Shown piece after piece: positions 45,352-54,137 of a stretch of 64,000 bases of DNA (positions within the stretch are counted from its first letter, which is position 1; each line of letters opens with the position of its first letter). Position numbers and translations under genes: made by a program. The notes under the pieces were generated by a model. That model had not been told where the DNA came from, ran no database searches, and saw only the letters and a list, made by a program, of their open reading frames with translations. Source of the stretch: Flavilitoribacter nigricans DSM 23189 = NBRC 102662 (GTDB lineage: Bacteria; Bacteroidota; Bacteroidia; Chitinophagales; Saprospiraceae); the NCBI RefSeq assembly GCF_002646595.1, contig NZ_PDUD01000001.1, forward strand, positions 186,001 through 250,000. The letters run 5' to 3'.

Positions 45352-46041
45352 CTACGCTTCAATCCGGAGCGTATAAAGATGAATGACGATGGTCTTTCCC
45401 TGAAACTTGACCGGCTCTTCAAACTTTTCCATAATGAAACCTTTGGCCGGCAGATCATGAAAAAATTCCCGGGCTACCTGACGACGGGGATCACTCAGTA
45501 CGATCGTCCCTCCCGGTTTACACAGGGTTCGAAAAGCGTGCGGCAGATAAGGAAAATTGCGGGCTTCGTAAGTGATATCGGAAGCCAGCAGTACGTCGGC
45601 AGCCAGGTCGGCATCCGGCTGGCGCCAATCCAGCAAGGTGTAATTCGCTTCGGCGGCATTGTTCAGCGCCCAGTTGCTGCGGGCAAAATCCAGGGCCGGT
45701 TCCAGATAATCGGAGAGGGTCACCTGCCCCCCGAGCTTTCCGGCAACGATACCGGGAAGTCCCAGACCGCAGCCGAGTTCCAGCACCCCTTGACCTTCCC
45801 GGATCAGGCCGGCTCCGGAATCCGCTCTTTTTAACAGGAATTGCGCCATGCCCAGCGCGGAAGGCCACAGCTCCGCCCAGTAGGGAATGCGTTCATCCTG
45901 TACATCTTCGTGCTGATCCCCTTTCAGGATCAGTTCATCCAGCAGCGCCTCCGCGTCGGCTACTTCCAGCAGTTTGAAGGTGTGCCCCCCTTCCAGTTGG
46001 AGATCGATCTCCCGGGTAGGATACGGCAGAGAAAAATTCAT
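45352..46041 (-). CDS. Class-I SAM methyltransferase (METTL21/NNMT-like)
   Basis: The 229-residue protein has PYWAELWPSALGMAQFL followed by motif I VLELGCGLGLPGIVA (residues about 85-100) and SDYLEPALDFARSNW. This set is typical of the lysine/nicotinamide-type methyltransferase family (Methyltransf_16-like). The substrate (a protein or small molecule) is unknown. It lies 34 bp after the DAHP synthase gene and is probably the last gene of the trp transcription unit, although no role in tryptophan synthesis is known. Confidence 0.85.
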   Translation of the reverse strand: MNFSLPYPTREIDLQLEGGHTFKLLEVADAEALLDELILKGDQHEDVQDERIPYWAELWPSALGMAQFLLKRADSGAGLIREGQGVLELGCGLGLPGIVAGKLGGQVTLSDYLEPALDFARSNWALNNAAEANYTLLDWRQPDADLAADVLLASDITYEARNFPYLPHAFRTLCKPGGTIVLSDPRRQVAREFFHDLPAKGFIMEKFEEPVKFQGKTIVIHLYTLRIEA

Positions 46042-46075
46042 GGAGGCCGGTTGATTTATTGAATAATTGTGCTGT

Positions 46076-47086
46076 TTAGAAACTTTCCCGCAGACCGTAA
46101 GTTTGGCGCAGCCGGGAATACAAGCGCTCCGCTTCTTTATAACTCAGCGTTTGCTGACCATCGGAGAAGGCTTTTTCCGGACGTTGGTGTACTTCTACGA
46201 TCACCCCGTCCGCCCCGGCCATCACGGACGCCAGTGCGATCTTATCCACGAAGCGACGGACGCCGATACCGTGGGAAGGGTCAGCAATAACCGGCAGATG
46301 GCTTTTTTCCTTCAGGATGGCCACCGCATTGAGATCCATGGTATTCCGGTAAGCGGACTCGTAGGAACGAATGCCCCGCTCGCACAGCATGATCCGTTCG
46401 TTGCCGTTGGAAAAAATGTATTCTGCCGCCTGTAAGAGTTCTTCTACGGTACCGGAGATGCCCCGTTTCAGCAGCACCGGTTTATCTACTTTACCTAATG
46501 CATCCAACAGGTTGAAGTTCTGGGCATTGCGCGCACCTACCTGGAAGATATCTACGTAATCGATCATGGCGTCGATCTGCTCGGTCATCATCACTTCGGT
46601 TATGATCTTAATACCGGCTTCCCGGGTCTGTTCGTACCACATTTTCAGTCCGTCAATACCCAGCCCCCGGAACGAATAGGGGGAACTGCGCGGTTTGTAT
46701 ACTCCTCCCCGCATGATCTTGATCCCGTTGGCCTGCAGGTGCTCGATGGTCGAAGCGATCTGCTCCTCGGATTCGATGGAACAGGGGCCGGCCATGACGG
46801 CAAAATGGCCCGTGCCGATCCGTACCCCGTCGCCCAGATCGATGACGGTATCTTCTACCTTCCACTTTTTGGAGACCAGTTTGTAGGCATCGCTTACGCG
46901 GTGAATATCCTTGATGCCCGGCAGATTGCCGATGCTACGGATATCAAATTCCGCTTTTCCAATGCCGATCAGATAATGACCAAACTGCGTATTAACTTCG
47001 TTGGTCTGGTACCGGATCTTTTCCAGTTGTTGCGCCAGCTGGTCTTTCTGGTCGGTCGTGATCGTAGATTCTAATTGGATGATCAT
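46076..47086 (-). CDS. aroF: 3-Deoxy-7-phosphoheptulonate (DAHP) synthase, type I-beta with ferredoxin-like domain
   Basis: The 336-residue enzyme starts (ATG at 47086) with a short ferredoxin-like regulatory domain (residues 1-70). The barrel follows with AGPCSIES (residues about 98-105), KPRSSPYSFRGLG, GARNAQNFNLL, KRGISGT and ADPSHGIG, the metal- and substrate-binding motifs of type I-beta DAHP synthases, whose N-terminal domain binds aromatic amino acids. It makes DAHP from phosphoenolpyruvate and erythrose-4-phosphate, the first step of the shikimate pathway. It is 74 bp after trpA, so pathway entry and the tryptophan branch are transcribed together. No chorismate mutase domain is present. 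Confidence 0.92.
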   Translation of the reverse strand: MIIQLESTITTDQKDQLAQQLEKIRYQTNEVNTQFGHYLIGIGKAEFDIRSIGNLPGIKDIHRVSDAYKLVSKKWKVEDTVIDLGDGVRIGTGHFAVMAGPCSIESEEQIASTIEHLQANGIKIMRGGVYKPRSSPYSFRGLGIDGLKMWYEQTREAGIKIITEVMMTEQIDAMIDYVDIFQVGARNAQNFNLLDALGKVDKPVLLKRGISGTVEELLQAAEYIFSNGNERIMLCERGIRSYESAYRNTMDLNAVAILKEKSHLPVIADPSHGIGVRRFVDKIALASVMAGADGVIVEVHQRPEKAFSDGQQTLSYKEAERLYSRLRQTYGLRESF

Positions 47087-47160
47087 GCTGATAAAGTTAG
47101 GATGGAGAGCATACACAAGCCGCTCTGCCGGAATGGGTCAATATTAAAAAAAACAGGGTT

Positions 47161-47946
47161 TTACACCGCGACTTCGCCGCGCACCATCTGCACAAATTCG
47201 GCGATGGTCCCTTCGAGATCAGTGGTCTCCGCTAGTGCCTTTATGAAGGCACTACCGATGATCGCTCCCTGCGCGTAGCGGCAGGCAATGGCGTAGGTTT
47301 CGTGATTGGAAATACCAAAACCGATCAGTCGGGGATGCTCCAGTTGCATAGCGTTGATCCGGTTAAAGTAGGCAAGCTGCCGATCGGAAATACCACTTTT
47401 CGCTCCGGTGATGGAAGAATCCGACACCATGTAAATGAATCCACGGGTCAGATCGTCGATCTTGCGGATCCGGTCTTCGGAAGTTTGCGGGGTGATGAGA
47501 AAACTGACGTGTAAACCGGCATCCTCAAACATTTGCCGGTAAAAGGTCTCGTATTCGAAAATCGGCAGATCGGGCAGGATCACACCGTCGATGCCCACCG
47601 CTACACAGCGATCCACGAAAGCCTGTTCGCCGTATTGCATCACCTGGTTGAAATATCCCATCAGTACCAGCGGTACGTCGGTTTGGGCGCGTACGTCCGC
47701 TACCTGACCGAAAAGGGTTTCCAGGGTCATCCCGTTCTTCAGGGCCTGCATGCCGCTTTCCTGAATGGTCGGGCCGTCGGCCATCGGATCCGAATACGGC
47801 ATTCCGATCTCGATCAGGTCGACGCCGGCTTTTGCGAGGGCGGCAATGATCGTGGTGGTATCTTCCAGAGCCGGGTATCCGGCCGTAAAGTATATATTCA
47901 GCAGATTGGACTGCTTTTCGGCAAATAATTGATCTAATCGATTCAT
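47161..47946 (-). CDS. trpA: Tryptophan synthase alpha chain
   Basis: The 261-residue protein has the alpha-subunit signatures LIEIGMPYSDPMADGP (Glu46; Asp53 and Asp57 region), ILPDLPIFEYE and the phosphate-binding VSDSSITGAKSGISD. It cleaves indole-3-glycerol phosphate to indole for TrpB. The ATG at 47946 is favoured; the longer frame to 48000 overlaps the trpB end and lacks homologous sequence. It lies 86 bp after trpB. Confidence 0.95.
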   Translation of the reverse strand: MNRLDQLFAEKQSNLLNIYFTAGYPALEDTTTIIAALAKAGVDLIEIGMPYSDPMADGPTIQESGMQALKNGMTLETLFGQVADVRAQTDVPLVLMGYFNQVMQYGEQAFVDRCVAVGIDGVILPDLPIFEYETFYRQMFEDAGLHVSFLITPQTSEDRIRKIDDLTRGFIYMVSDSSITGAKSGISDRQLAYFNRINAMQLEHPRLIGFGISNHETYAIACRYAQGAIIGSAFIKALAETTDLEGTIAEFVQMVRGEVAV

Positions 47947-48032
47947 ATTAATGGTTTTAGGTCGCAGGTAGGCGATCGCGGGGAGCAGACCTTCGGCCAT
48001 TTCCCGGAGAATACCTTCGACACCTCTACAGC

Positions 48033-49217
48033 CTATCCGAGCTGATCAAAATGTTTGATATAGGTTGAAAGATCCTTGTCCCCTCTGCCGGACAGACAGA
48101 CAATAAAGACGTCGTCTGCATTGTATTCCAGATGGTCCAGCGCGGCAAAAGCATGCGCGGTTTCCAGGGCGGGAATGATACCTTCTTTACGGGCCAGGAA
48201 GAAAGCCGCTTTCAGGGCCGCTTCGTCCGTAATGCTGATCGCTTCGGCCCGCCCGGAATCGATCAGGTGAGCGTGCAACGGACCAATACCCGGGTAATCC
48301 AGTCCGGCCGAGATCGAGTACGGCTCCACGATCTGTCCGTCCGGGGTCTGCATTAGCAGCGTCCGGCTACCGTGAATTATGCCCTTGGTACCCAGTACGC
48401 TCGTAGCCGCAGAATGACCACTGTCAATACCGTGACCTGCAGCTTCCACCGCAACGAGGCGGACCTCCGGATCATTCAGATAGTGGTAATAAGCTCCGGC
48501 GGCATTGCTCCCCCCACCTACACAGGCGATGATCCCGGAAGGATGCGAACTGCCGGTATGCTCTTCCAGTTGCCATTTCATCTCCTCGCTGATCACCGAC
48601 TGGAAGCGGGCGACCATATCCGGGTAAGGATGCGGACCAACGACCGAACCAATGATGTAATGGGTATCAACCGGATTACTGATCCAGTCGCGGATAGCTT
48701 CGTTGGTGGCGTCCTTCAGCGTCTGGCTTCCACTCAGGGCCGGGCGAACTTCCGCGCCGAGCATCCGCATCCGCGATACGTTGGGAGCCTGGCGTTCAAT
48801 GTCGATCGCTCCCATGTACACGATGCATTCGATGCCCATGAGTGCACAGACCGTGGCGGTGGCCACACCGTGTTGTCCGGCTCCGGTTTCGGCAATAATG
48901 CGGGTTTTCCCCAGCCTTTTGGCCATCAGTATCTGTCCGATCGTATTGTTGATCTTATGGGCACCCGTATGGTTCAGGTCCTCTCTTTTCAGATAGATGG
49001 TCATACCGTAGTGCTCGGATAGGCGTTCCGCCAGATACAGCGGAGACGGACGGCCTACATAGTCTTTCAAAAGACCGCGGAATTCTTTCTGGAATTCCTG
49101 ATCTTCGGAGATCTCGAGGTAACAGCGCTGCAGTTCCTCCACATTCGGGTGCAACATCTCCGGGATGTAGGCCCCACCGAATTCTCCGTAATAACCTTTA
49201 TCGTTGACTGCTATCAT
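48033..49217 (-). CDS. trpB: Tryptophan synthase beta chain
   Basis: The 394-residue PLP enzyme starts with KGYYGEFGGAYIPEML and has the Schiff-base lysine Lys88 in LNHTGAHKINN, the ammonia/indole tunnel region AETGAGQHGVATA, and the phosphate-binding GGGSNAAG loop. It joins indole and serine to form tryptophan, in complex with TrpA, encoded next. It belongs to the standard TrpB1 group judging by length and motifs. It follows trpF by 76 bp. Confidence 0.96.
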   Translation of the reverse strand: MIAVNDKGYYGEFGGAYIPEMLHPNVEELQRCYLEISEDQEFQKEFRGLLKDYVGRPSPLYLAERLSEHYGMTIYLKREDLNHTGAHKINNTIGQILMAKRLGKTRIIAETGAGQHGVATATVCALMGIECIVYMGAIDIERQAPNVSRMRMLGAEVRPALSGSQTLKDATNEAIRDWISNPVDTHYIIGSVVGPHPYPDMVARFQSVISEEMKWQLEEHTGSSHPSGIIACVGGGSNAAGAYYHYLNDPEVRLVAVEAAGHGIDSGHSAATSVLGTKGIIHGSRTLLMQTPDGQIVEPYSISAGLDYPGIGPLHAHLIDSGRAEAISITDEAALKAAFFLARKEGIIPALETAHAFAALDHLEYNADDVFIVCLSGRGDKDLSTYIKHFDQLG

Positions 49218-49293
49218 GATGATAATTTGATCTTTAAATGCGGTAATTTTTGTTGCGTCGGGCCGGGGGCCGACCTGATATCCGGATCCCGGA

Positions 49294-49947
49294 TCATCCC
49301 TTCAGGGCCTTTACAAATTGTTCTACCTTATCGACATCCTTTTTGCCCGGTTCCAATTCGAAGCGACTGTTGATATCGACCCCTTCCAGTTGTTTGAAAT
49401 TGAGTTTTCGGATCTCGTCCACCATGCTCAGGTCGATACCGCCGCTCAGCAGATACGGGGTCATACCCATGTATTTTTCCAGAATGGACCAGTCGAATCG
49501 TTGACCCGTGCCCCCGTATTCTTTGGCTTTGGTATCAAAAAGGAAGTAAGCGCACAGTCGCTCGTAAGCCTGGGTCTTGGTGAAATTAAAGGATTCATCC
49601 ACCCGGAAAGCCTTGATGATCTGCGCGCTGCGCATCGAACTGATCGTCCAGTAGGTCTGCAGTTCGCGGCAGTATTCGGGGCTTTCGTCTCCGTGGAGTT
49701 GCACGTAATCCAGCCGGAAATCGTGGACGGCATTCAGGATCTGATCGACTTCGGCGTTGACGAATACGCCGACGCGGGCGATCCCTTCCAGTTCTTCATC
49801 GTTCTTTTCCAGCCATTGGGGCAAACCTTTTTTACCGACAAACCGCGGGGAATTGGGGTATAGAATAAATCCAATGAAGTCAATCGGCAACTGAGCGATC
49901 GCCAGAATATTTTCCGGTTCCCTCATCCCACATACTTTTATCTTCAT
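49294..49947 (-). CDS. trpF: Phosphoribosylanthranilate isomerase
   Basis: The 217-residue TIM-barrel starts MKIKVCGMREPENI, with the catalytic Cys6. Further TrpF features follow: FVNAEVDQI, DYVQLHGDESPEYC and the C-terminal LLSGGIDLSMVDEI with VDINSRFELEPGKKD. It isomerises N-(5'-phosphoribosyl)anthranilate in step three of tryptophan synthesis. It is a separate gene here, not fused to trpC as in enteric bacteria. It follows trpC by 56 bp. Confidence 0.95.
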   Translation of the reverse strand: MKIKVCGMREPENILAIAQLPIDFIGFILYPNSPRFVGKKGLPQWLEKNDEELEGIARVGVFVNAEVDQILNAVHDFRLDYVQLHGDESPEYCRELQTYWTISSMRSAQIIKAFRVDESFNFTKTQAYERLCAYFLFDTKAKEYGGTGQRFDWSILEKYMGMTPYLLSGGIDLSMVDEIRKLNFKQLEGVDINSRFELEPGKKDVDKVEQFVKALKG

Positions 49948-50003
49948 AATCTTTGACTTGGTAGTTCACATTGGGTTTATCCCGACACGGATTCACCCAG
50001 TTC

Positions 50004-50819
50004 TTATGTAATTGCGTTTTTACTCAATTCTTCCAGTTTCCGGATGCGTTGTACGAACTCGCGGGCCCGCAGTTCGGGCTCATCCGCCTGCATGAAGTAC
50101 TCCCCGATCAGAAAACCTTCGAAACCGGCTTCCTTGAGTTCTACGATAGAACGGGGATCATTGATTCCACTTTCCGAGATTTTTACCACCTGGTCCGGAA
50201 TCGCCGGCAGGGCATCGATAGAATGCTGAATACTCACCGTAAAATCTTTCAGGTTGCGGTTGTTGACCCCAACCAGATCGATGTGTTCGCTGAGTTTCTC
50301 CAGCTGATCAGGTGAGTGTACTTCCATCAGTACTTCCAGTCCCAGTTCGTGGGCCGTGGCCGACAGGGCTTTTACCTCTGCCGCCGTAAGGCATTCGGCG
50401 ATCAGCAGGATCACATCCGCACCGATCGAACGCGCCTCAATGATCTGGTATTCGTCGATAATGAAATCTTTACGCAGTATCGGACAGAAGTTGTTCTTCC
50501 GGGCTTCGGTAAGATCGGCATTTTTGCCACCGAAGAAATGTTCATCCGTCAGTACGGAAAGCGCCGAAGCTCCGGCCTGCATATAACCGATGGTCACCCG
50601 CTCCACCGAGGCGTATGGATTGATATCCCCTTTGGACGGAGAGCGTCGTTTGAATTCTGCGATGATACCGGACAGGTCCGGCCGGCGAATGTATTCGCGC
50701 ATACTCACCGCAGGGGTATCAAAGTAGATACTCTGCTCCAGCAGTTTGACCGGATAGAGTTCTTTCCGTTTGGCAACTTCCCCTTTCTTGTGGGCAACTA
50801 TTTTATCTAAAATATTCAT
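50004..50819 (-). CDS. trpC: Indole-3-glycerol-phosphate synthase
   Basis: The 271-residue TIM barrel starts NILDKIVAHKKGEVAKRK and has AEFKRRSPSKG (catalytic Glu and Lys region), LTDEHFFGG, LRKDFIIDEYQI and VGVNNRNLKDF, all diagnostic of TrpC. It closes the indole ring in step four of the pathway. It is 60 bp after trpD. Confidence 0.96.
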   Translation of the reverse strand: MNILDKIVAHKKGEVAKRKELYPVKLLEQSIYFDTPAVSMREYIRRPDLSGIIAEFKRRSPSKGDINPYASVERVTIGYMQAGASALSVLTDEHFFGGKNADLTEARKNNFCPILRKDFIIDEYQIIEARSIGADVILLIAECLTAAEVKALSATAHELGLEVLMEVHSPDQLEKLSEHIDLVGVNNRNLKDFTVSIQHSIDALPAIPDQVVKISESGINDPRSIVELKEAGFEGFLIGEYFMQADEPELRAREFVQRIRKLEELSKNAIT

Positions 50820-50879
50820 GATCGTTTGCTTAGAACTTGCAGGTTACGACCGGTGGTTTCCCGCCGGTATGGGTGACTA

Positions 50880-51866
50880 TTATTTCAATAATTTTTCCAG
50901 CGCCGCTTTCGCCCGGCCACTGCGAAGACTTTCCTCGGCTTCCGCCAGACAATCCTCGATGGATTGCTCCGGTTTCATGCTGTGGATGGCCATCCCCGCA
51001 TTGGCCGTCACCACGGCAAACTGGGCGGGCGTTCCTTCATTGTTCAGTACGTTCCGGAAAATAGTGGCCGCTTCTTCGGCCGTATCACCGCCGTGCAGGT
51101 CCGCCTGGGTCAGTTTGGGCCGGCCGATGTCTTCCGGTTCCAGCAGTTTTTCCTGGTCCGGAGTACGCCACTTAAAGGCCCCGGTCAGGGAGATCTCATC
51201 GTACCCGTCCAGCGCATACACGATCGCGAAACGGCGGCCGCTCTGCTGCATGATGTACTGGTACATTCTGGACAACTCCAGACTGAAGGTGCCGAACAAC
51301 TGATCCTGTGGTTGTACCGGATTGACCAGTGGGCCCAGCATATTGAAGAAAGTCTTCATGCCCAGCTGTTTACGCACCGGCACCACCTCTTTCATGGCCG
51401 GGTGGAACAAGGGTGCGTGCAGGAAACAGATACCGGCATCGTCCAGTTGACGGCGCAGGGTATCCTGGTCGTTCGTAAATTCGTACCCGAGGGACAAAAG
51501 TACGTCGGAAGATCCTACTGACGAAGATACGCCATAACTTCCATGTTTGGTGACCAAATAGCCGGCTCCCGCCAGTACCACGGCCGACAGCGTGGAAACA
51601 TTGAAGGTGTTTTTTCCATCCCCTCCGGTCCCAACGATATCCATGGTTTCTCGGCCTTCCAGATCCAGCGGTACGCAGAGTTCGAGCATTGCATCGCGGA
51701 ATCCCTGCAGTTCGCTCAGACTGACCGGTCGCATATTGAATACGGTAACAAATGCGGCGATCTGAATATGATTGTGTGCTCCCCGGGAAATGCTCAACAG
51801 CATCTCCCTGGCTTCTTCCCGGCTAAGCGTTTCGTGTTCAAACAGCCGGTTGAGTGTTGCTTTCAT
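50880..51866 (-). CDS. trpD: Anthranilate phosphoribosyltransferase
   Basis: From the ATG at 51866 the protein has 328 residues (the ATG at 51872 would add two). It has the family's glycine loop in MDIVGTGGDGKNTFNVST, the KHGSYGVSSSVGSSDVL segment and a C-terminal EQSIEDCLAEAEESLRSG. It transfers phosphoribose to anthranilate. The longer frame to 52007 overlaps trpG and has no family match. It lies 26 bp after trpG. Confidence 0.94.
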   Translation of the reverse strand: MKATLNRLFEHETLSREEAREMLLSISRGAHNHIQIAAFVTVFNMRPVSLSELQGFRDAMLELCVPLDLEGRETMDIVGTGGDGKNTFNVSTLSAVVLAGAGYLVTKHGSYGVSSSVGSSDVLLSLGYEFTNDQDTLRRQLDDAGICFLHAPLFHPAMKEVVPVRKQLGMKTFFNMLGPLVNPVQPQDQLFGTFSLELSRMYQYIMQQSGRRFAIVYALDGYDEISLTGAFKWRTPDQEKLLEPEDIGRPKLTQADLHGGDTAEEAATIFRNVLNNEGTPAQFAVVTANAGMAIHSMKPEQSIEDCLAEAEESLRSGRAKAALEKLLK

Positions 51867-51892
51867 GATCATTGTTGGTTTTTCCTGTTTCG

Positions 51893-52498
51893 TTAAGCGC
51901 GGGCCAGTTCCGTGCCCTGCCGCTTGGCGGCATGCTCTAAAAAGTTTTCCAGCATTTTCATGCCCTGTGCGGTCATGATCGACTCGGGATGGAACTGTAC
52001 GCCCCACACCTGGTGTTCGCGGTGCCGCATCGCCATGATCACGTCGTTTTCAGCCACGGCGGTAATTTCCAGGTCCGCAGGAAATCCTTCCCGGCTTACT
52101 ACCCAGGAATGGTAGCGGCCCGCCTGGAAGTGCTTGTCAACACCCTGAAACAGCAGGTCATCTTCCACGATAATATCCACCGCCGTTTCGATGCCGTGGA
52201 AAACGTTGGTCAGGTTTTCCAGATCACCGCCGAAAGCTTCGCCGATGGCCTGGTGACCGAGGCAAACCCCAAGGATCTGCTTGGTCGGCGCGTAGCGCTT
52301 GATCAGTTCGGGCATGATCCCGGCTTCACTCGGCAGGCCGGGGCCGGGGGAAAGGATGATCACATCGTAGGCATCGACGGCGTCCAGGCTGATCTCATCG
52401 TTGCGGTATACATCAATGGATTGCCCGAGGATCTCCTGAATGTATTGTACAAGATTGTACGTAAAGGAGTCGTAATTGTCTAATACGAGAACTTTCAT
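51893..52498 (-). CDS. trpG: Anthranilate synthase glutamine amidotransferase component
   Basis: The 201-residue class-I amidotransferase has the catalytic triad Cys79 (GVCLGHQAI), His170 and Glu172 (VQFHPES), and the DNYDSFTYNLVQY start of TrpG/PabA proteins. It supplies ammonia from glutamine to TrpE. It begins 3 bp after trpE stops, so translation is probably coupled. As elsewhere, it could also serve p-aminobenzoate synthesis; no pabB is in the window. Confidence 0.95.
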   Translation of the reverse strand: MKVLVLDNYDSFTYNLVQYIQEILGQSIDVYRNDEISLDAVDAYDVIILSPGPGLPSEAGIMPELIKRYAPTKQILGVCLGHQAIGEAFGGDLENLTNVFHGIETAVDIIVEDDLLFQGVDKHFQAGRYHSWVVSREGFPADLEITAVAENDVIMAMRHREHQVWGVQFHPESIMTAQGMKMLENFLEHAAKRQGTELARA

Positions 52499-52501
52499 GA
52501 T

Positions 52502-53920
52502 TTATATTTTTTCCGCTTCGATGAGCGCTTTCTTCAAGGCTCCGAGCTTGTTGTTAACTTCCTGCAATTCTTTTTCTTCCACACTGGCGGCCACGATACC
52601 CGCACCGGCCTGGGAATAAAGCGTGTTGTTCCAGCTCAGGAACGAACGGATCACGATCGCCTGGTTCATATCGCCTTTGAAGTCGATGAAGCCAAGGGCC
52701 CCACCGTAAAAACTACGGTTCTGATTTTCGTAGCGATCGATCAGTTCCATGGCCTTGTACTTGGGTGCGCCGGACAGCGTACCCGCCGGAAAGGTATCAC
52801 CGAATACCTGGATCGGGTTGGTCGTCGGTCCCAGTTCTCCGGTCACCTTGGATACCAGGTGAATAACGTGGCTAAAGAACTGAATATCTTTCAGCGACTG
52901 TACTTTTACGTTCGTAGCGTGCCGGCCCAGGTCATTGCGGGCCAGGTCCACCAGCATGATGTGCTCGGCATTTTCCTTGGGATCCTTGGTCAGCTCATGA
53001 GCGCGTTGCGCATCTTCGATCTTGTCACCCGACCGTCGGTAGGTTCCCGCAATGGGGTTGACCTGCGCCACTTTGTTGTGGATGGCCATCTGGGTTTCCG
53101 GCGAAGAACCGAAGATCCGGTAACTACCGCAATCAAAATAAAAGAGATAAGGAGAAGGATTGATAGACCGCAATACCCGGTATACCTGGAAATCGTCGCC
53201 GCGGAACGACTGGGCAAACTGGCGAGCGAAAACGATCTGGAAAACATCCCCCAGCTGGCAGTGTTTTTTTCCCAGCGTCACCAGTTCCATAAATTCCTCA
53301 TCCGTCAGGTTGCTGCGCTCCTCACCCTCGAGCCAGAACGGATGGGTAGCCAGTTTACGACTGCGGATAAGGGTCACGATCCGATCCATCTGGGAGATCT
53401 CCCCTTCAGGAATGTTCTCCAGAATGTGCAACTCGTCCTTGAAGTGATCGAAAACCAGCACAAAACGGTAAAAGGCGTAACGGATATCCGGAATGTCCAT
53501 TTTCCGTTTTTCGGGATCAAATTTGAGGGTGTCGAAGTACTGCACCGCATCAAAGCCCGTATGGCCGAACAAGCCGTTAAAGCCGTGATAATCTTCCTCG
53601 TAGGTAATGTCGTACTGCTGCATGAAATCGTACAGGGCACGCGGGACCGTCTCCGTATCCACTACGGGCTGAAAGCTGGGCGCTTCGTGGTGCAATTCCA
53701 CTTTGACCTGTCCGGCCTGCACCTGGAATAAGCCCAGGCGATCCAGTCCGATCATGGAATGACAATCCTCCTTGGAGCGGAAATCGTTGCTTTCCAGTAA
53801 AACCGGATCTGTGAAGTGATCCCGTACGTTGAGGAAGACCGTCACCGGCGTCAGCGTATCGGCCAGCAGGGTCCGGCTTTTGGTGGTGATCTTTATTTTT
53901 GTCTGGATGGGTGTTTCCAT
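52502..53920 (-). CDS. trpE: Anthranilate synthase component I
   Basis: The 472-residue enzyme has the chorismate-binding domain with SPYLFYFDCG, FGSSPETQM, PIAGTYRRSGD, LVDLARNDLGR and the C-terminal FPAGTLSGAPKYKAMELID. The N-terminal region includes LLESNDFRSKEDCHSMIG, the LLES element of the tryptophan-inhibition site. It converts chorismate and ammonia to anthranilate. It is the first structural gene of the operon, downstream of a leader peptide and attenuator. Confidence 0.96.
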   Translation of the reverse strand: METPIQTKIKITTKSRTLLADTLTPVTVFLNVRDHFTDPVLLESNDFRSKEDCHSMIGLDRLGLFQVQAGQVKVELHHEAPSFQPVVDTETVPRALYDFMQQYDITYEEDYHGFNGLFGHTGFDAVQYFDTLKFDPEKRKMDIPDIRYAFYRFVLVFDHFKDELHILENIPEGEISQMDRIVTLIRSRKLATHPFWLEGEERSNLTDEEFMELVTLGKKHCQLGDVFQIVFARQFAQSFRGDDFQVYRVLRSINPSPYLFYFDCGSYRIFGSSPETQMAIHNKVAQVNPIAGTYRRSGDKIEDAQRAHELTKDPKENAEHIMLVDLARNDLGRHATNVKVQSLKDIQFFSHVIHLVSKVTGELGPTTNPIQVFGDTFPAGTLSGAPKYKAMELIDRYENQNRSFYGGALGFIDFKGDMNQAIVIRSFLSWNNTLYSQAGAGIVAASVEEKELQEVNNKLGALKKALIEAEKI

Positions 53921-53949
53921 GATGGTGTCATTTCTTTTTTTTGTGAAAA

Positions 53950-53988
53950 CAAAAGCGGCTTGCCGAGTGAATCGACAAGCCGCTTTTG
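53950..53988 (-). terminator. trp attenuator terminator hairpin
   Basis: On the minus strand CAAAAGCGGCTTG (53988-53976) pairs perfectly with CAAGCCGCTTTTG (53962-53950) around a 13-nt loop. It is followed by TTTTC. It lies between the Trp-rich leader peptide and trpE. The loop contains TTCACTCGG, which can pair with CCGGGTGAA at the end of the leader-peptide codons (54014-54022 on the plus strand, one GU pair), offering a competing structure. Confidence 0.85.
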
Positions 53989-54009
53989 GAACGTAAACTT
54001 ATAGCAGTG

Positions 54010-54072
54010 TCATTTCACCCGGTACTCCGAACGATTGTGCCACCACCAGTTTTTTACATTCAAATGAAACAT
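54010..54072 (-). CDS. trpL: trp operon leader peptide
   Basis: A 20-codon open frame on the minus strand encodes MFHLNVKN, then three consecutive Trp codons (TGG at residues 9-11), then HNRSEYRVK and a TGA stop. It lies downstream of a promoter and ends 21 nt before a strong terminator hairpin in front of trpE. This is the classic layout of ribosome-mediated attenuation: stalling at the Trp codons should leave the region at the end of the peptide free to compete with the terminator. The reading of function is inference; the codons are direct. Confidence 0.85.
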   Translation of the reverse strand: MFHLNVKNWWWHNRSEYRVK

Positions 54073-54092
54073 AAAGTGCTATAATTTTCGCG

Positions 54093-54124
54093 CAATATAA
54101 GAGCATTCTTTGCAATTTTCAAAA
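54093..54124 (-). promoter_or_regulatory. trp operon promoter
   Basis: On the minus strand TTTTG (54124-54120), a 20-nt spacer and TATATTG (54099-54093) closely match the Bacteroidota TTTG/TAnnTTTG pattern (the -7 box is one T short). The predicted start of transcription would lie about 15 nt before the leader-peptide ATG. Confidence 0.65.
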
Positions 54125-54137
54125 CGAATCTTGAATT

